Assembly: GCF_011764545.1 (NCBI RefSeq)
Contig: NZ_AP022870.1
Coordinates: 124,001-188,000 of the forward strand
Direction: 5' to 3'
Length of the DNA stretch: 64,000 nt
Origin: Phytohabitans flavus
GTDB lineage: Bacteria; Actinomycetota; Actinomycetes; Mycobacteriales; Micromonosporaceae
Positions 32,919 to 41,792 of this stretch are shown in pieces. The notes below the pieces were generated by a model, which saw only the letters and a program-made list of their open reading frames with translations, was not told the DNA's origin and ran no database searches. The translations under genes were made by a program, and so were the position numbers. Position 1 is the stretch's first letter; every line of letters begins with the position of its first letter.

Positions 32919-34169
32919 TCAGGACACGCCGTCGCCGTTGACGTCCAGGCGGTCGGCCGGGGCGAGCGGGTTCTGCGCGGTGAAGTCCCGCGGCACGAGG
33001 TCGAAGCCCTGCCAGTGCACCGGCATCGGGCTCTGGTCCTCGTCGCGCGGCACGTGGTGGAAGCCGACCCGGACCCACATCACCGGGTCGCTGAGCCGCT
33101 CGCCGTTCGTGTACTCCAGGATCGTCGTGCCCGCGCACTCCGGGTCCTGGTTGAACGTGGCGAACTTCTCGCACGGCTTGTACTGCGTGAAGGTCACGTC
33201 CGGCTGGGTCTCCGGGTGTGCCTCGTACGGGTCGTTCGCGCCCAGCTCCAGCTCGTACGAGCGGAAGTGGCCGTCCGCGTTCTTGCTGGTCGGGCTGACC
33301 ACGCGCCACCACCGGCGGGTGGCGGTGTTGAGCGTGGCCTCGGTCGCCACGTCGGTCTTGCTGGTCGAGTAGATGGCAGCCCGCCGGCCCCGCTCGCCGG
33401 TCGGCGCGGTGTCGTACTGCTCGACCTTCTCCGTGCCGTACCCGCCGATGTTGAAGTCGACCCGCCAGAAGGCGCTGTGGTAGTGGTTCACCGAGTAGTC
33501 GGTCTGGCCCGGGCCGATCGGCCAGCCCTGGTCAGGAGTGGTGTAGTCGCGCGGCGCCAGGTCGCCGGTGGCGCCGAGGCGCACCGAGATCTGCCCGTCG
33601 TCGGCGAACCGGTACTCGGTGATGTACTCGTACCAGCCCACCTTGGAGATGGTTTGCAGCACGAGGTCGGAGCCCATCTTGGCGTACGGCTTCTCGGGCG
33701 TCTCACCCTCGAGCCGGTGCGCGAGACCGGCCTCCTCCTCGCTGATGCACAGCACCTTCTTGGCGTCCTGGCCGGCACCGGTCCACACGCCGCGCCGCTG
33801 CCCCTTGCAGTCGGAGGCCGCGAGCGGCTGCATGAAGTCGCCGCCGAAGCCGTACGAGGTGATGTCGTTCCACTCGTTGAAACCCGAGTCGTACGGCACG
33901 TTCAGCTGGGCGATCGTGGACGAGTCGAGCACCATGATCGGGAGCTTGTCGCGCTTGCCCTTGAACGCGACCTTCTCCAGCACCAGGCCGGTCTTCACGT
34001 CGACCCGCCAGCACATCTGCCACAGCGTGCCGTTCTTCAGCTCCTGCTTGACCAGGGCGTCGTTGCCGCAGTACTCCCACCGGTCGTTGGCCTCGGCCGG
34101 ACCCGGCACCGCGATGCCGGCCGAGACGAGCAGCGCCGCCGCAGCGGCGCTCCAAAGCTTCCTGCGCAT
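32919..34169 (-). CDS. Secreted copper amine oxidase catalytic-domain protein (stand-alone D4-like)
   Basis: 416 residues with signal peptide (cleavage near GPAEA). The body aligns by motif with the catalytic domain of copper/topaquinone amine oxidases: NDITSYGFGG (candidate base Asp102), VLCISEEEAG, ISKVGWYEYITEYRF with Tyr180 where the cofactor Tyr sits, NHYHSAFWRVDF (His229 and His231) and FHHVPRDEDQSPMPVHW (His372). All three copper ligands are present. The residue before Tyr180 is Trp where the consensus has Asn. Full-length enzymes exceed 600 residues; domains D2/D3 are missing here but resemble the product of the gene 7 bases upstream. ATG 34169 has AGGAG. Oxidation of a primary amine is possible but unproven. 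Confidence 0.75.
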   Translation of the reverse strand: MRRKLWSAAAAALLVSAGIAVPGPAEANDRWEYCGNDALVKQELKNGTLWQMCWRVDVKTGLVLEKVAFKGKRDKLPIMVLDSSTIAQLNVPYDSGFNEWNDITSYGFGGDFMQPLAASDCKGQRRGVWTGAGQDAKKVLCISEEEAGLAHRLEGETPEKPYAKMGSDLVLQTISKVGWYEYITEYRFADDGQISVRLGATGDLAPRDYTTPDQGWPIGPGQTDYSVNHYHSAFWRVDFNIGGYGTEKVEQYDTAPTGERGRRAAIYSTSKTDVATEATLNTATRRWWRVVSPTSKNADGHFRSYELELGANDPYEAHPETQPDVTFTQYKPCEKFATFNQDPECAGTTILEYTNGERLSDPVMWVRVGFHHVPRDEDQSPMPVHWQGFDLVPRDFTAQNPLAPADRLDVNGDGVS

Positions 34170-34176
34170 CCGGCTC

Positions 34177-34959
34177 CTAACGTAGGCGCGCCACCGTGCG
34201 ACCCGAGAGGTCGACCACGATGTCGGTGATGTCGATGAACGGGCCATCCGGGACCCGGGTGATGAACTGCACGCACCGGTGCTCGCCGCACTTGTCCGCG
34301 CCGGTGTCGGCCGGGCGGGCGACGTACGTCGTGCCAGTGATCTCGAGCTGGTCCGGCGAGGTGAACGCCTTTCCGGTGGCCTTCTGGTACGCGGCTTTGA
34401 AGTCGGTGCTCAGCCCGTCCGCGAGGAAGAGCTCGACCGCCTTGGCGACCTCCCGGTCAGAGGGCGGTGGCTGCCGCTTGGCGGCCGTGAACGTGCCCTC
34501 GACCGCGCCGGTCTTCAGGTTGACGGTGCGCTTGACGAGCTTGTCGGCCGTGTAGTCGTAGAAGTACACGGCCGCCCGCCGCGGCGCGTTCGCCTCCTTC
34601 GTCTCGACGAGTTCGAACGAGAGGTACTCCGGCCCGGCGGCACCGTTGACGTCGGTGGCCCCGGCGAGTGGTGCGGCCAGCGCGGCGGTGCGCGCCCGGT
34701 CCAGTTCGGACGGTGTCAGCGGGTCGCGCCCGGTACCGGCGGCCGGCGCGGGTCCGAGGGTCGGATCGGCGGCGGGCTCCTGTGCCGGCTCGGCCTCGGC
34801 GCTTGCCGGGGCCGCCGCCTCGCCGCCCGGCACCTGGTGCGGTGTCGACGCGGTGGCACCGCCGATCCAGGCCACGGCGAGCGCGACGACGGCCGTGCAG
34901 GAGGCGACGCCTAACCCCCATCGCAGCCGTTGCGCCCGGGACTTCCAGGGATGCTCCAT
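34177..34959 (-). CDS. Membrane-anchored protein resembling amine oxidase D2/D3 domains
   Basis: 260 residues from ATG 34959, which has GGAGGG 4 bases before it; longer upstream frames lack a site. One N-terminal helix (LGVASCTAVVALAVAWIGG) is followed by an Ala/Pro linker. Then come PLTPSELDRARTAALAAPLA, FELVETKEANAPRRAAVYFY, VKRTVNLKTGAVEGT and PPPSDREVAKAVELFLADGL. This order (LTxxE helix, RxAxVxxYD strand, PPLTxxE helix) is that of the N2 and N3 domains preceding the catalytic domain of copper amine oxidases. It is in the same operon as the catalytic-domain gene, so together they may reconstitute one split enzyme at the membrane. Confidence 0.65.
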   Translation of the reverse strand: MEHPWKSRAQRLRWGLGVASCTAVVALAVAWIGGATASTPHQVPGGEAAAPASAEAEPAQEPAADPTLGPAPAAGTGRDPLTPSELDRARTAALAAPLAGATDVNGAAGPEYLSFELVETKEANAPRRAAVYFYDYTADKLVKRTVNLKTGAVEGTFTAAKRQPPPSDREVAKAVELFLADGLSTDFKAAYQKATGKAFTSPDQLEITGTTYVARPADTGADKCGEHRCVQFITRVPDGPFIDITDIVVDLSGRTVARLR

Positions 34960-35144
34960 AAACCCTCCAGCGGGGGTGAGTGGACGGACCTCACCCTGTG
35001 TGCCGTCGATGTCACGATCATCAACGCGTTGGAAGATCGCGGCGCCACCAAACGAGACGGGCCGTACGCCATTTCTCAGTTCCCGCAACACCCCTGAAAC
35101 GTTGATCACTTAATTTCCGGCCATCGGCGCGGAAGGGGTGGACC

Positions 35145-36620
35145 ATCAGCGCGCTTGCCGATGCCATCGCGGACGCGCTCGCCCGCCCCGACGAGCGACC
35201 GCCGGAACCCCGTGCGGGGCTCGACCGGCGGCGGCTTTCCGCGCTACCTGTGGCGGCCCAGGCGGTCTCGGTGGTGGCGCCGTCGCCGGGCATGATGTCG
35301 GCGACCGCGATGGTCACCGCCATGGGCGCGGCGGCGGTGCCGGTGATCGGGCTCGCCACGCTGGCGATGACGCTTGTCGGGCTCGCGGTGGCACAGTTCG
35401 CCCGCCGGATGGCCGCTGCCGGCTCGCTCTACACGTACGTGTCCAAAGGGCTCGGTCCGGCCGCCGGCTTTCTGACCGGTTGCGCGCTGATCCTCGCGTA
35501 CGGCTCGCTTGTCGTGATGTGCCTGCTCGGCTCCGGCCGCCGGGTGGTCGGCTTCCTCGCCGAGGCCGGCGTCCTGCCAGACAGGGGCGGCGCCCCCGCG
35601 CTCGTGGTCACCGCCCTGCTCGGCGCCGCGATGACCGCCATTGTGGTACGCGGGATCCGGGTCTCCGCGGCGCTCACGCTGCTGCTGGAGGCGGGCTCGG
35701 TGGTGGTGGTGCTGACCGCGCTCACCGTCGCCGCGTACCGGGGCTCGAACGCCGTCCCACCACCGTCCCCACTGGACGTCGGTGTCTTCGCGGCCGCGCT
35801 GATGACCGGCATCAAGGCGCTCGTGGGCTTCGAGAGCGGGTGCGCGCTGAGCGTCGAGGCGCGCAAGCCGTTCGCGGTGGTACCCCGGGTGGTGCTCTGG
35901 ACGCCCGCCGCCTGCGGTGCCCTTTTCGCGCTGGCCGCGGTGCTGCACCTCGTCGGGATCGCGCGCGGTGCCGGCGGTGGCGGCGGGCCGGAGCTGCCGA
36001 TCCTGCCCGCGCTGGTCCAGCTCGGCCTCGCGTCGTCGCTTTTCGCCTGCGCGATGGCGTCGATGAACGCGGTCGTGCGGGTGCTCTTCTCGATGGGCCG
36101 GGACCGGGTCGCGCCGCCCGCGCTGGGCCGCACCCACGCCCGCTACCGCACGCCGTACGTAGCCGCGTACGCGATGGTGCCGCTCGCCGTCGGCGTGCCG
36201 CTCACGCTGTTGGTGCTCGGCAAGCCCGGCCGCTGGATCTCCGGCTGGCTGGAGCTCGTCGCCGTGCTCGCGTTCCTGATCGCGTACCTGCTGGTCTGCC
36301 TCGCCGTCGCGCCGTTCCTGCACCGGATCGGCGAGGCCACGGGCGCCGCTACCGGCCTGGCGGCCCTGGCCGCCGCGGTGATCGCCGGATCGATCGTGCT
36401 CGTCGTCCGCGCCGGCCTCAACGACGGTCTGGGCTGGCTCGTCGTCGGGCTGGTCGGGTTTTTGTGGCTCGGCCTGCTGTGGCTGCTGCGGGTGCGGCGG
36501 CGCGCACCGCACCGGGTGAGCGCGATGGGCTTCTTCGACGCGGCCACGCCGGACGACATCCTGCCGGGCGCCTCGCCGGACGAGATGGCTTCCGGCGGCG
36601 CGTCGCGGCGGGAACGGTAG
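35145..36620 (+). CDS. APC-family amino acid/polyamine permease (start codon unclear)
   Basis: Inner-membrane amino acid-polyamine-organocation permease with about 12 helices. The coding pattern begins before the first canonical codon: from 35148 it reads SALADAIADALARPDE and LDRRRLSALPVAAQAVSVV, a normal APC N terminus. Yet the only in-frame starts are an ATC at 35145, 6 bases after GGAAGGGG, and a GTG at 35250 inside the first helix segment. I give the longer version. Internal motifs include SPGMMSATAMVTAMGAAAVP, YTYVSKGLGPAAGFLTGCAL and GFESGCALSVEARKP. The C terminus is hydrophilic (DDILPGASPDEMAS). The IclR regulator follows after 7 bases. The substrate may be an amino acid or amine. Confidence 0.75.
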   Translation: MSALADAIADALARPDERPPEPRAGLDRRRLSALPVAAQAVSVVAPSPGMMSATAMVTAMGAAAVPVIGLATLAMTLVGLAVAQFARRMAAAGSLYTYVSKGLGPAAGFLTGCALILAYGSLVVMCLLGSGRRVVGFLAEAGVLPDRGGAPALVVTALLGAAMTAIVVRGIRVSAALTLLLEAGSVVVVLTALTVAAYRGSNAVPPPSPLDVGVFAAALMTGIKALVGFESGCALSVEARKPFAVVPRVVLWTPAACGALFALAAVLHLVGIARGAGGGGGPELPILPALVQLGLASSLFACAMASMNAVVRVLFSMGRDRVAPPALGRTHARYRTPYVAAYAMVPLAVGVPLTLLVLGKPGRWISGWLELVAVLAFLIAYLLVCLAVAPFLHRIGEATGAATGLAALAAAVIAGSIVLVVRAGLNDGLGWLVVGLVGFLWLGLLWLLRVRRRAPHRVSAMGFFDAATPDDILPGASPDEMASGGASRRER

Positions 36621-36627
36621 GCCGGCC

Positions 36628-37395
36628 GTGGCCACCACCGACCACCCGCCCGCCGGCCGCCAGCCCGCGGCCATCCGCAGCGCGCTCACCGTGCTCGAAC
36701 AGGTCGCCCGCGCCGGCCCTGGCGTCACCGCGCGGGAGCTGTCGGCCGCGCTCGGCATGTCGCCGGCCACCACGTACCGGCTGGTGAACCTGCTCGTCGC
36801 CGAGGAGTACCTGGTCCGCCTCCCCGATTTGCGCGGCTTCGCGCTGGGTCGCAAGGTGGTGGAGCTGGCCGGCGCCGTCGCCCATTCCGCGGTGCCCGCC
36901 GGCGCGGCCGACGCGGTGGCCGAGCTGCGGTCCCGGGTACGCCTCGCGGTGCACCTCGCCTCCCTCCGGCACGGCCGGCTGCGCATGGTCGACCCCGACC
37001 CGGACCACCCGCCGTCACCGGACGCCGTGCTCGCCCGGCACCTGCACGCCTCCGCGCTGGGCAAGCTGCTCCTCGCCGAACAGCACGACTGGCAGGCCCT
37101 GGCCCCCGGCGCCGCCGACCTGCGTCAGCTCACCCCGCAGACGGTCGGCCGGCCGGACGCGCTGGAGAAGGAGCTGGACCAGGTCCGTGGCGACCAGGTG
37201 GCGCGGCAGTTCGGCGAGGTGCGCCCGGACCGCGGCTGCGTCGCGATGCCGGTACGGGATCCGGACGGCACGCTCGTCGCAGGACTCGCGATCAGCGGCC
37301 GGCCGGACCGGATCGCCGCCCTGGCCCCGGACGTGCTCCGCCTGGTCGAACGCTGCGCCCACGACCTCGCCCGCCTCCTCCGCACCCTCGTTTAG
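36628..37395 (+). CDS. IclR-family transcriptional regulator
   Basis: 255 residues from GTG 36628. N-terminal winged helix AAIRSALTVLEQVARAGPGV and LSAALGMSPATTYRLVNLLV is followed by the IclR effector domain (HASALGKLLLAEQH, RPDRGCVAMPVRDPDG, VAGLAISGRPDRI). Located directly after the APC permease in one operon, so it probably senses the imported compound or its metabolite. It ends 13 bases from the convergent gene. Confidence 0.9.
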   Translation: MATTDHPPAGRQPAAIRSALTVLEQVARAGPGVTARELSAALGMSPATTYRLVNLLVAEEYLVRLPDLRGFALGRKVVELAGAVAHSAVPAGAADAVAELRSRVRLAVHLASLRHGRLRMVDPDPDHPPSPDAVLARHLHASALGKLLLAEQHDWQALAPGAADLRQLTPQTVGRPDALEKELDQVRGDQVARQFGEVRPDRGCVAMPVRDPDGTLVAGLAISGRPDRIAALAPDVLRLVERCAHDLARLLRTLV

Positions 37396-37408
37396 CGCGG
37401 TGCGGTGC

Positions 37409-39253
37409 TCAGGCGAGGACCGGGACCGGCTCGCCCTTGTCGTCCGTAGCCGTGACGGTGACCTTTCCGGCCGGGCGCCGGTCGTACGGGCCGGAGACCA
37501 GCGGTGACGTCCCCTGCCGGGTGCCGGCCGAGGTCTCCACGCTGATCCGCCGCACGGCCTGGCTGCCGGCCGCCACGTGGTACCACTGGCCGCGCGCGTC
37601 GCGGGTCCACCAGCCCACCACCACGTCCCGCGTGTATCGGCTGCACAGCCGGGTCCCCGACGCGGCCGCCACCACGGTCGGCGTGTCCGACACGACCACG
37701 GCGGCCACCCGGTTGGCGCTGCCCGGCCCGGCGGTACGCACGCAGACCACGCTCGCCGTGCCCTGAAGTAGCCGCCCGCGCCACAGCTCCCAAGCCGTCA
37801 CCGACCCAGGGCTCCGGCCGGGGGCGCCGGCGAGCGCACACCCCAGGCGCGACCAGGCGGCCGGACCGCCGGCGGCGTCGAGCTCGTTCGGCTGGGTGAC
37901 CGCCCCGGGCGCGCGCGGCGGGACGTACATGAGATGGGCCAGGCCCGCGCTCCCGAAGTCCCCGAGCGTGTACGGCTGCCCCTGCCCGGCCGACGTGGAC
38001 CTGAGCCGCAGCAGCGGCCCGTTCCAGCACCGCTCGCCCTCGGGTACGGCCACCGCCTCGGTCAGCCCGTCCTCCACGGCGAGGCCGTGCCAGTCCGCGC
38101 CGGTCAACGCGCGGGCCTGCGGTGCCGTGGCCCAGGGCGCGAGCAGGTAGCGCGCCTTCCCCGGGCCGGCCGGGATGCGTAGGGCGCTTGTCGCGTACTC
38201 GTCCTGGGCGGGCGCCGGCTGGACGGTGAGCGTCCGCGTCCCGCCCTCCCGCTCCGCGTACGTGGCGACCCGGGTGGCGTCGGCGAGCACGACAAGCGTG
38301 GTGCCGTCCACCGGCCCGGCGAAGAGCAGCGTGGGAGAGCCCACGGGCGGGTCCGCGGCCGTGCCGCCCTCGGCGGTGACCGCCACGCCGTCGTCGCCCG
38401 CCCCGCCCACCTGCCACGCCGACGAGGCCGCCTGGACCAGGGCGTCGTCGCCGGAGCGGGCCCCGCGGCTGGGCCAGGACGCCAGCGTGAGCTCACTGGT
38501 ACCCGTCCACGCATCCGCCGGTACCCGCGTGACCGCCGCCTCCGTCGTGGCCGCGTGTCGCGCGCCGGCCGGGTCCCGCTCCGCGCGCGACACCGCCAGG
38601 ATGACCATCACCAGCGCGACGACGAGCGACAGCGCCGCCGCCACGAGCGCGATCCGCCCGGCCCGTAGCAGCCGCACGCCCAGCGGATCCGGCGCCCGAA
38701 GGCGTACCACCGTCGGGTCCGCGGGCGACTCCGCCAGCAGCGCCCGCTGCTGCCCGCCGGTCAGCGCGCGCTCGTCCCGCAGCCGCGCGACAAGCTCGGC
38801 CGCCGCCACCATCGCGCGGTCCGCGTCGGGCCAGCCCAGGTCTCGCATGACCAGGAGGGCGTCGGCCCGGGTCAGCCCTTCGACCACGACCAGCAGGTAC
38901 GCCGCGCGGGCGTGCGGCGCGAGCCGGGCCAGGCCGCCCGCCACGGTACGGTGCGCGGCACTCCCGCTCACCGTCGTGTGCCAGGCCCAGGTGACCAGGA
39001 CCGGCAGCTGAAACGGGCGGCGCCGGGTCGCGGTCCGCAGCACGCGGCGGCGCATTTCCGGGTACGTGAGCTCGCGCTCCGACCGCCACGGAAGCGCCCG
39101 CTGCACGTCCCGGTGGGCGCGTACAAGCCTGGCCTGCGGTGCTCGGCCGGAGTGCCCGACCAGGTACGCGATCCGCACCAGCCGGTCGTAGTGCCGCAGG
39201 AATACGCTGCCCGCGCGCGCTGCGGAGGGCGTGGACGTGCGCTCGGATCCCAC
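37409..39253 (-). CDS. Membrane-tethered protein with sigma-like N-terminal domain
   Basis: 614 residues. The cytoplasmic first 180 residues look like a degenerate ECF sigma factor: SVFLRHYDRLVRIAYLVGHS (region 2-like) and GGLARLAPHARAAYLLVVVE with LVMRDLGWPDADRAMVAAAE (region 4-like). A basic stretch and one helix (IALVAAALSLVVALVMVILA, about 215-235) follow. The last 370 residues are extracytoplasmic, without a recognised fold, and contain paired Cys (ERCWNG, SRLGCALAG, VVCVRT, RLCSRYTR). It lies upstream of the anti-sigma/sigmaD pair on the same strand direction, 47 bases from it. Might be a membrane-bound regulator; the sigma likeness is weak. Confidence 0.6.
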   Translation of the reverse strand: MGSERTSTPSAARAGSVFLRHYDRLVRIAYLVGHSGRAPQARLVRAHRDVQRALPWRSERELTYPEMRRRVLRTATRRRPFQLPVLVTWAWHTTVSGSAAHRTVAGGLARLAPHARAAYLLVVVEGLTRADALLVMRDLGWPDADRAMVAAAELVARLRDERALTGGQQRALLAESPADPTVVRLRAPDPLGVRLLRAGRIALVAAALSLVVALVMVILAVSRAERDPAGARHAATTEAAVTRVPADAWTGTSELTLASWPSRGARSGDDALVQAASSAWQVGGAGDDGVAVTAEGGTAADPPVGSPTLLFAGPVDGTTLVVLADATRVATYAEREGGTRTLTVQPAPAQDEYATSALRIPAGPGKARYLLAPWATAPQARALTGADWHGLAVEDGLTEAVAVPEGERCWNGPLLRLRSTSAGQGQPYTLGDFGSAGLAHLMYVPPRAPGAVTQPNELDAAGGPAAWSRLGCALAGAPGRSPGSVTAWELWRGRLLQGTASVVCVRTAGPGSANRVAAVVVSDTPTVVAAASGTRLCSRYTRDVVVGWWTRDARGQWYHVAAGSQAVRRISVETSAGTRQGTSPLVSGPYDRRPAGKVTVTATDDKGEPVPVLA

Positions 39254-39300
39254 GGAAACAAAACGGTGAAGGCGGCCGATAGGTCACGCTGCGGCACGCC

Positions 39301-40140
39301 TCACCGTTCAATGAGGTCAGTCGCCGCCGGGCAGGATCGGGGGAGGGAGGGGAGCGGCAGCGGCGGCAACGGGAGGAGCGGGGTCGGTAGCGGGAGGAGC
39401 CCGCGGGACGACTCCGACGGCTCCGGCGTCGGGTCACCGCCCTCCGGCGGGGGTACGGGCTTCGAGCCGGACGAGCCGCCCGGCGCCGACTGGCTTGTGC
39501 GCGGTGCCGGCGCCGTGGTCGGGGCGGGCGCCGGCGTGGCCGGGGTGGGCGGCGGCGCGGGCACGGTGGCGGCGGAAAGGGCGCGCAGCAGTGCGTCCAC
39601 CTCGGCCAGCAGCCGCGCGGCCGTGGCGCCGTCGCCGATGTGGGCGATGTGTGCCTGGGCGGTCGCCAGCAGGGCCTGCGCGTCGGCGGTACGGCCGGCG
39701 GCCAGCGCGGCACGGGCGTCCGCGATCGCCTGCTCCGCGGCCTTCACCTCGGCGCGCTGCGGGTAGACCACTTTGGACACCGGCCACAGGACGCTGCCGG
39801 GCTGGGCCTGGTGTGCCGATACCGCCAGGCCCACCGCCACCACCGCGGCGGCCGCGGCGCCGAGGACGGCCTGCACCAGCCGCCGCTTGCGCCCCGGGTC
39901 GCCGGCGCGGAGCGGTGCCGGCTCGTCGTCGAGTGCCGCCAGGAAGGCGTCGTCCGGCAGCGCGTCCACGGGGTCGCCGTCCAGGTCGGCGCGCCACGTG
40001 GCGAGCATCGTGGCGGCCGGGTCGGTCGCCGGGTCGCCGTCGAAGGGGTCGCCGCGGCCGAGCGCGTCCAGCAGCCGGTCGTCGGCCGCGATCTGGGCCA
40101 CCGAGACCGGCTTGTCGGCCTTGCCCCTCTGGTCGGTCAT
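39301..40140 (-). CDS. Membrane anti-sigma-D factor (RsdA-like)
   Basis: 279 residues. The N-terminal cytoplasmic segment VSVAQIAADDRLLDALGRGD and ALPDDAFLAALDDEPAPLRA resembles the sigma-binding region of RsdA. One helix (LVQAVLGAAAAAVVAVGLAV) precedes an outside domain with Ala-rich helices (KAAEQAIADARAALAAGRTA) and a long Pro/Ser tail. It overlaps the sigma gene by 4 bases (40137-40140), the usual mark of a cognate pair. Regulation is probably by proteolysis, as known for RsdA; that is inference. Confidence 0.8.
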   Translation of the reverse strand: MTDQRGKADKPVSVAQIAADDRLLDALGRGDPFDGDPATDPAATMLATWRADLDGDPVDALPDDAFLAALDDEPAPLRAGDPGRKRRLVQAVLGAAAAAVVAVGLAVSAHQAQPGSVLWPVSKVVYPQRAEVKAAEQAIADARAALAAGRTADAQALLATAQAHIAHIGDGATAARLLAEVDALLRALSAATVPAPPPTPATPAPAPTTAPAPRTSQSAPGGSSGSKPVPPPEGGDPTPEPSESSRGLLPLPTPLLPLPPLPLPSLPRSCPAATDLIER

Positions 40141-40721
40141 GCCGCGCTCACCTCGTCCAGCGCACTCCCGGCCAGGGTACGCAGGCGGGCCAGCCCGCGG
40201 GACTGCGCGACCCGGACCGCGGCCGCGGACATGCCCATGACCACGCCGACCTCCTCGGCCGGGAGTCCGACCGCCACCCGCAGCAGGATGATCTCGCGCT
40301 GTGCCTGCGGGAGGCGGTCGAGCAGCGCGGACAGCCGGCGGGCGAGGTCGGTGGAGACGGCCTGCTGCTCCGGTCCGGGCGCCGCGTCCGGGCGGTCCAG
40401 CACGTCGTCCGAGGCGGTCACGGCGGACGAGTCGCGGATCGCGGCGCGCTGGGCGTCGGCCACCTTGTTGGCGGCGATGGCGTACACGAAAGCGGAGAAC
40501 GGGCGTCCCTCGTCCCGATAACGGGGCAGTGCCCGGAGCACCCCCAGGCAGACCTCCTGGGCCACGTCGTCGGCCGTCGTGTACGCGCCGCCGATGCGGC
40601 CCAGCCTCGCCCGGCAGTACCGGACGAGCCCCGGTCGCAGCTGCGCGAGCAGGGCGGACGTCGCCGTGGAGTCGCGCCTGGCGGCGCGCGCGACGAGTTC
40701 CGGATCGATGGTTGCCGTCAT
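40137..40721 (-). CDS. sigD: RNA polymerase sigma factor SigD/ShbA type
   Basis: 194 residues. Region 2: LVARAARRDSTATSALLAQL, DDVAQEVCLGVLRALPRYRD, FSAFVYAIAANKVADAQRAA. Region 4: LDRLPQAQREIILLRVAVGL and EVGVVMGMSAAAVRVAQSRG. This is the SigD group of actinobacteria, including ShbA, which drives the principal sigma gene in Streptomyces. The overlapping RsdA-like gene supports this. Divergent from the mce operon with a 123-base gap. Confidence 0.88.
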   Translation of the reverse strand: MTATIDPELVARAARRDSTATSALLAQLRPGLVRYCRARLGRIGGAYTTADDVAQEVCLGVLRALPRYRDEGRPFSAFVYAIAANKVADAQRAAIRDSSAVTASDDVLDRPDAAPGPEQQAVSTDLARRLSALLDRLPQAQREIILLRVAVGLPAEEVGVVMGMSAAAVRVAQSRGLARLRTLAGSALDEVSAA

Positions 40722-40844
40722 GTCGTGAGGGGCCGCACCTTCGTTACTGCCGGGTTAACCACGCACCGTACCGGTGAGCAGCGTAAATGGCCAACGCGGG
40801 AAATTCGTTGTTGCGCCGGGCGGCGCCGGGCCGATGCAACAGGT

Positions 40845-41792
40845 GTGGGAGTCGAGGTACGGGTCGAGGGCCTCACCAAGTCGTTCGGCCGCCAGCCGGT
40901 CTGGTCGGACGTGAGCCTGACCCTGCCCACCGGCGAGATCTCGGTGCTCCTCGGCCCGTCCGGTACCGGCAAATCGGTCTTCTTGAAGACCCTAGTCGGG
41001 CTACTGCGCCCGGATCGCGGGTCGATCTGGATCGCCGGCCACGACCTGACCCGGCTATCCGAGCGCAAGCTCTACGAGGTCCGCCGCCTCTTCGGCGTGC
41101 TCTTCCAGGACGGCGCGCTCTTCGGCTCGATGAGCATCTACGACAACGTCGCCTTCCCGCTGCGCGAGCACACCCGCCGCTCCGAGTCGTGGATCCGCGA
41201 GGTGGTGCGGGAGAAGCTCGAGATGGTCGGGCTGGTCGGCGCCGAGGAGAAGCTGCCCGGCGAGATCTCCGGCGGTATGCGCAAGCGGGCCGGCCTGGCG
41301 CGGGCACTCGTGCTCGACCCGGAGATCGTGCTCTTCGACGAGCCGGACTCCGGCCTCGACCCGGTGCGCACGGCGTACCTCAACCAGCTCATCATCGACC
41401 TCAACCAGCAGACCGAGGCGACGTTCCTGATCGTCACCCACGACACCAACACCGCGCGGACGGTGCCGGACAACATCGGCCTGATCTACCACGGGCACCT
41501 GGCCATGTTCGGGCCGCGCGAGATGCTGCTCTCCAGCACCGAGCCGGTGGTGCGGCAGTTCCTGAACGCGCAGCGGGTCGGGCCGATCGGGATGGCCGAG
41601 GAGAAGGACGCCGACGAGCTGCGCGCCGAGGCCGCGTCCGGTGTGGAGCTGCCACCGCTGCCGCCGATCCCGTTCCAGCTGCGCCCCTCCAACGGCATGC
41701 CGCGCGCGGCCGAGCACCCGCCGGGCGCCTGGTGCATCGCGAACCGCGTCGAGCCGCCGGCCGGCTCGTTCCAGTCGGCGGTGTTCAGATGA
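40845..41792 (+). CDS. Mce-system ATPase (Mkl/MceG, MlaF-like)
   Basis: 315-residue ABC ATPase that powers the Mce lipid importer. GTG 40845 is the first in-frame start before VEVRVEGLTKSF. Walker A GPSGTGKSVFLKTLVG, Q-loop GVLFQDGALFGSMSI, signature ISGGMRKRAGLARALV, Walker B VLFDEPDSGLDPVRT and H-loop VTHDTN match MlaF/Mkl. The C-terminal 65 residues form the Mce-specific tail. Unlike in mycobacteria, where mceG is unlinked, it heads the operon here. It overlaps yrbEA by ATGA. Confidence 0.92.
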   Translation: MGVEVRVEGLTKSFGRQPVWSDVSLTLPTGEISVLLGPSGTGKSVFLKTLVGLLRPDRGSIWIAGHDLTRLSERKLYEVRRLFGVLFQDGALFGSMSIYDNVAFPLREHTRRSESWIREVVREKLEMVGLVGAEEKLPGEISGGMRKRAGLARALVLDPEIVLFDEPDSGLDPVRTAYLNQLIIDLNQQTEATFLIVTHDTNTARTVPDNIGLIYHGHLAMFGPREMLLSSTEPVVRQFLNAQRVGPIGMAEEKDADELRAEAASGVELPPLPPIPFQLRPSNGMPRAAEHPPGAWCIANRVEPPAGSFQSAVFR

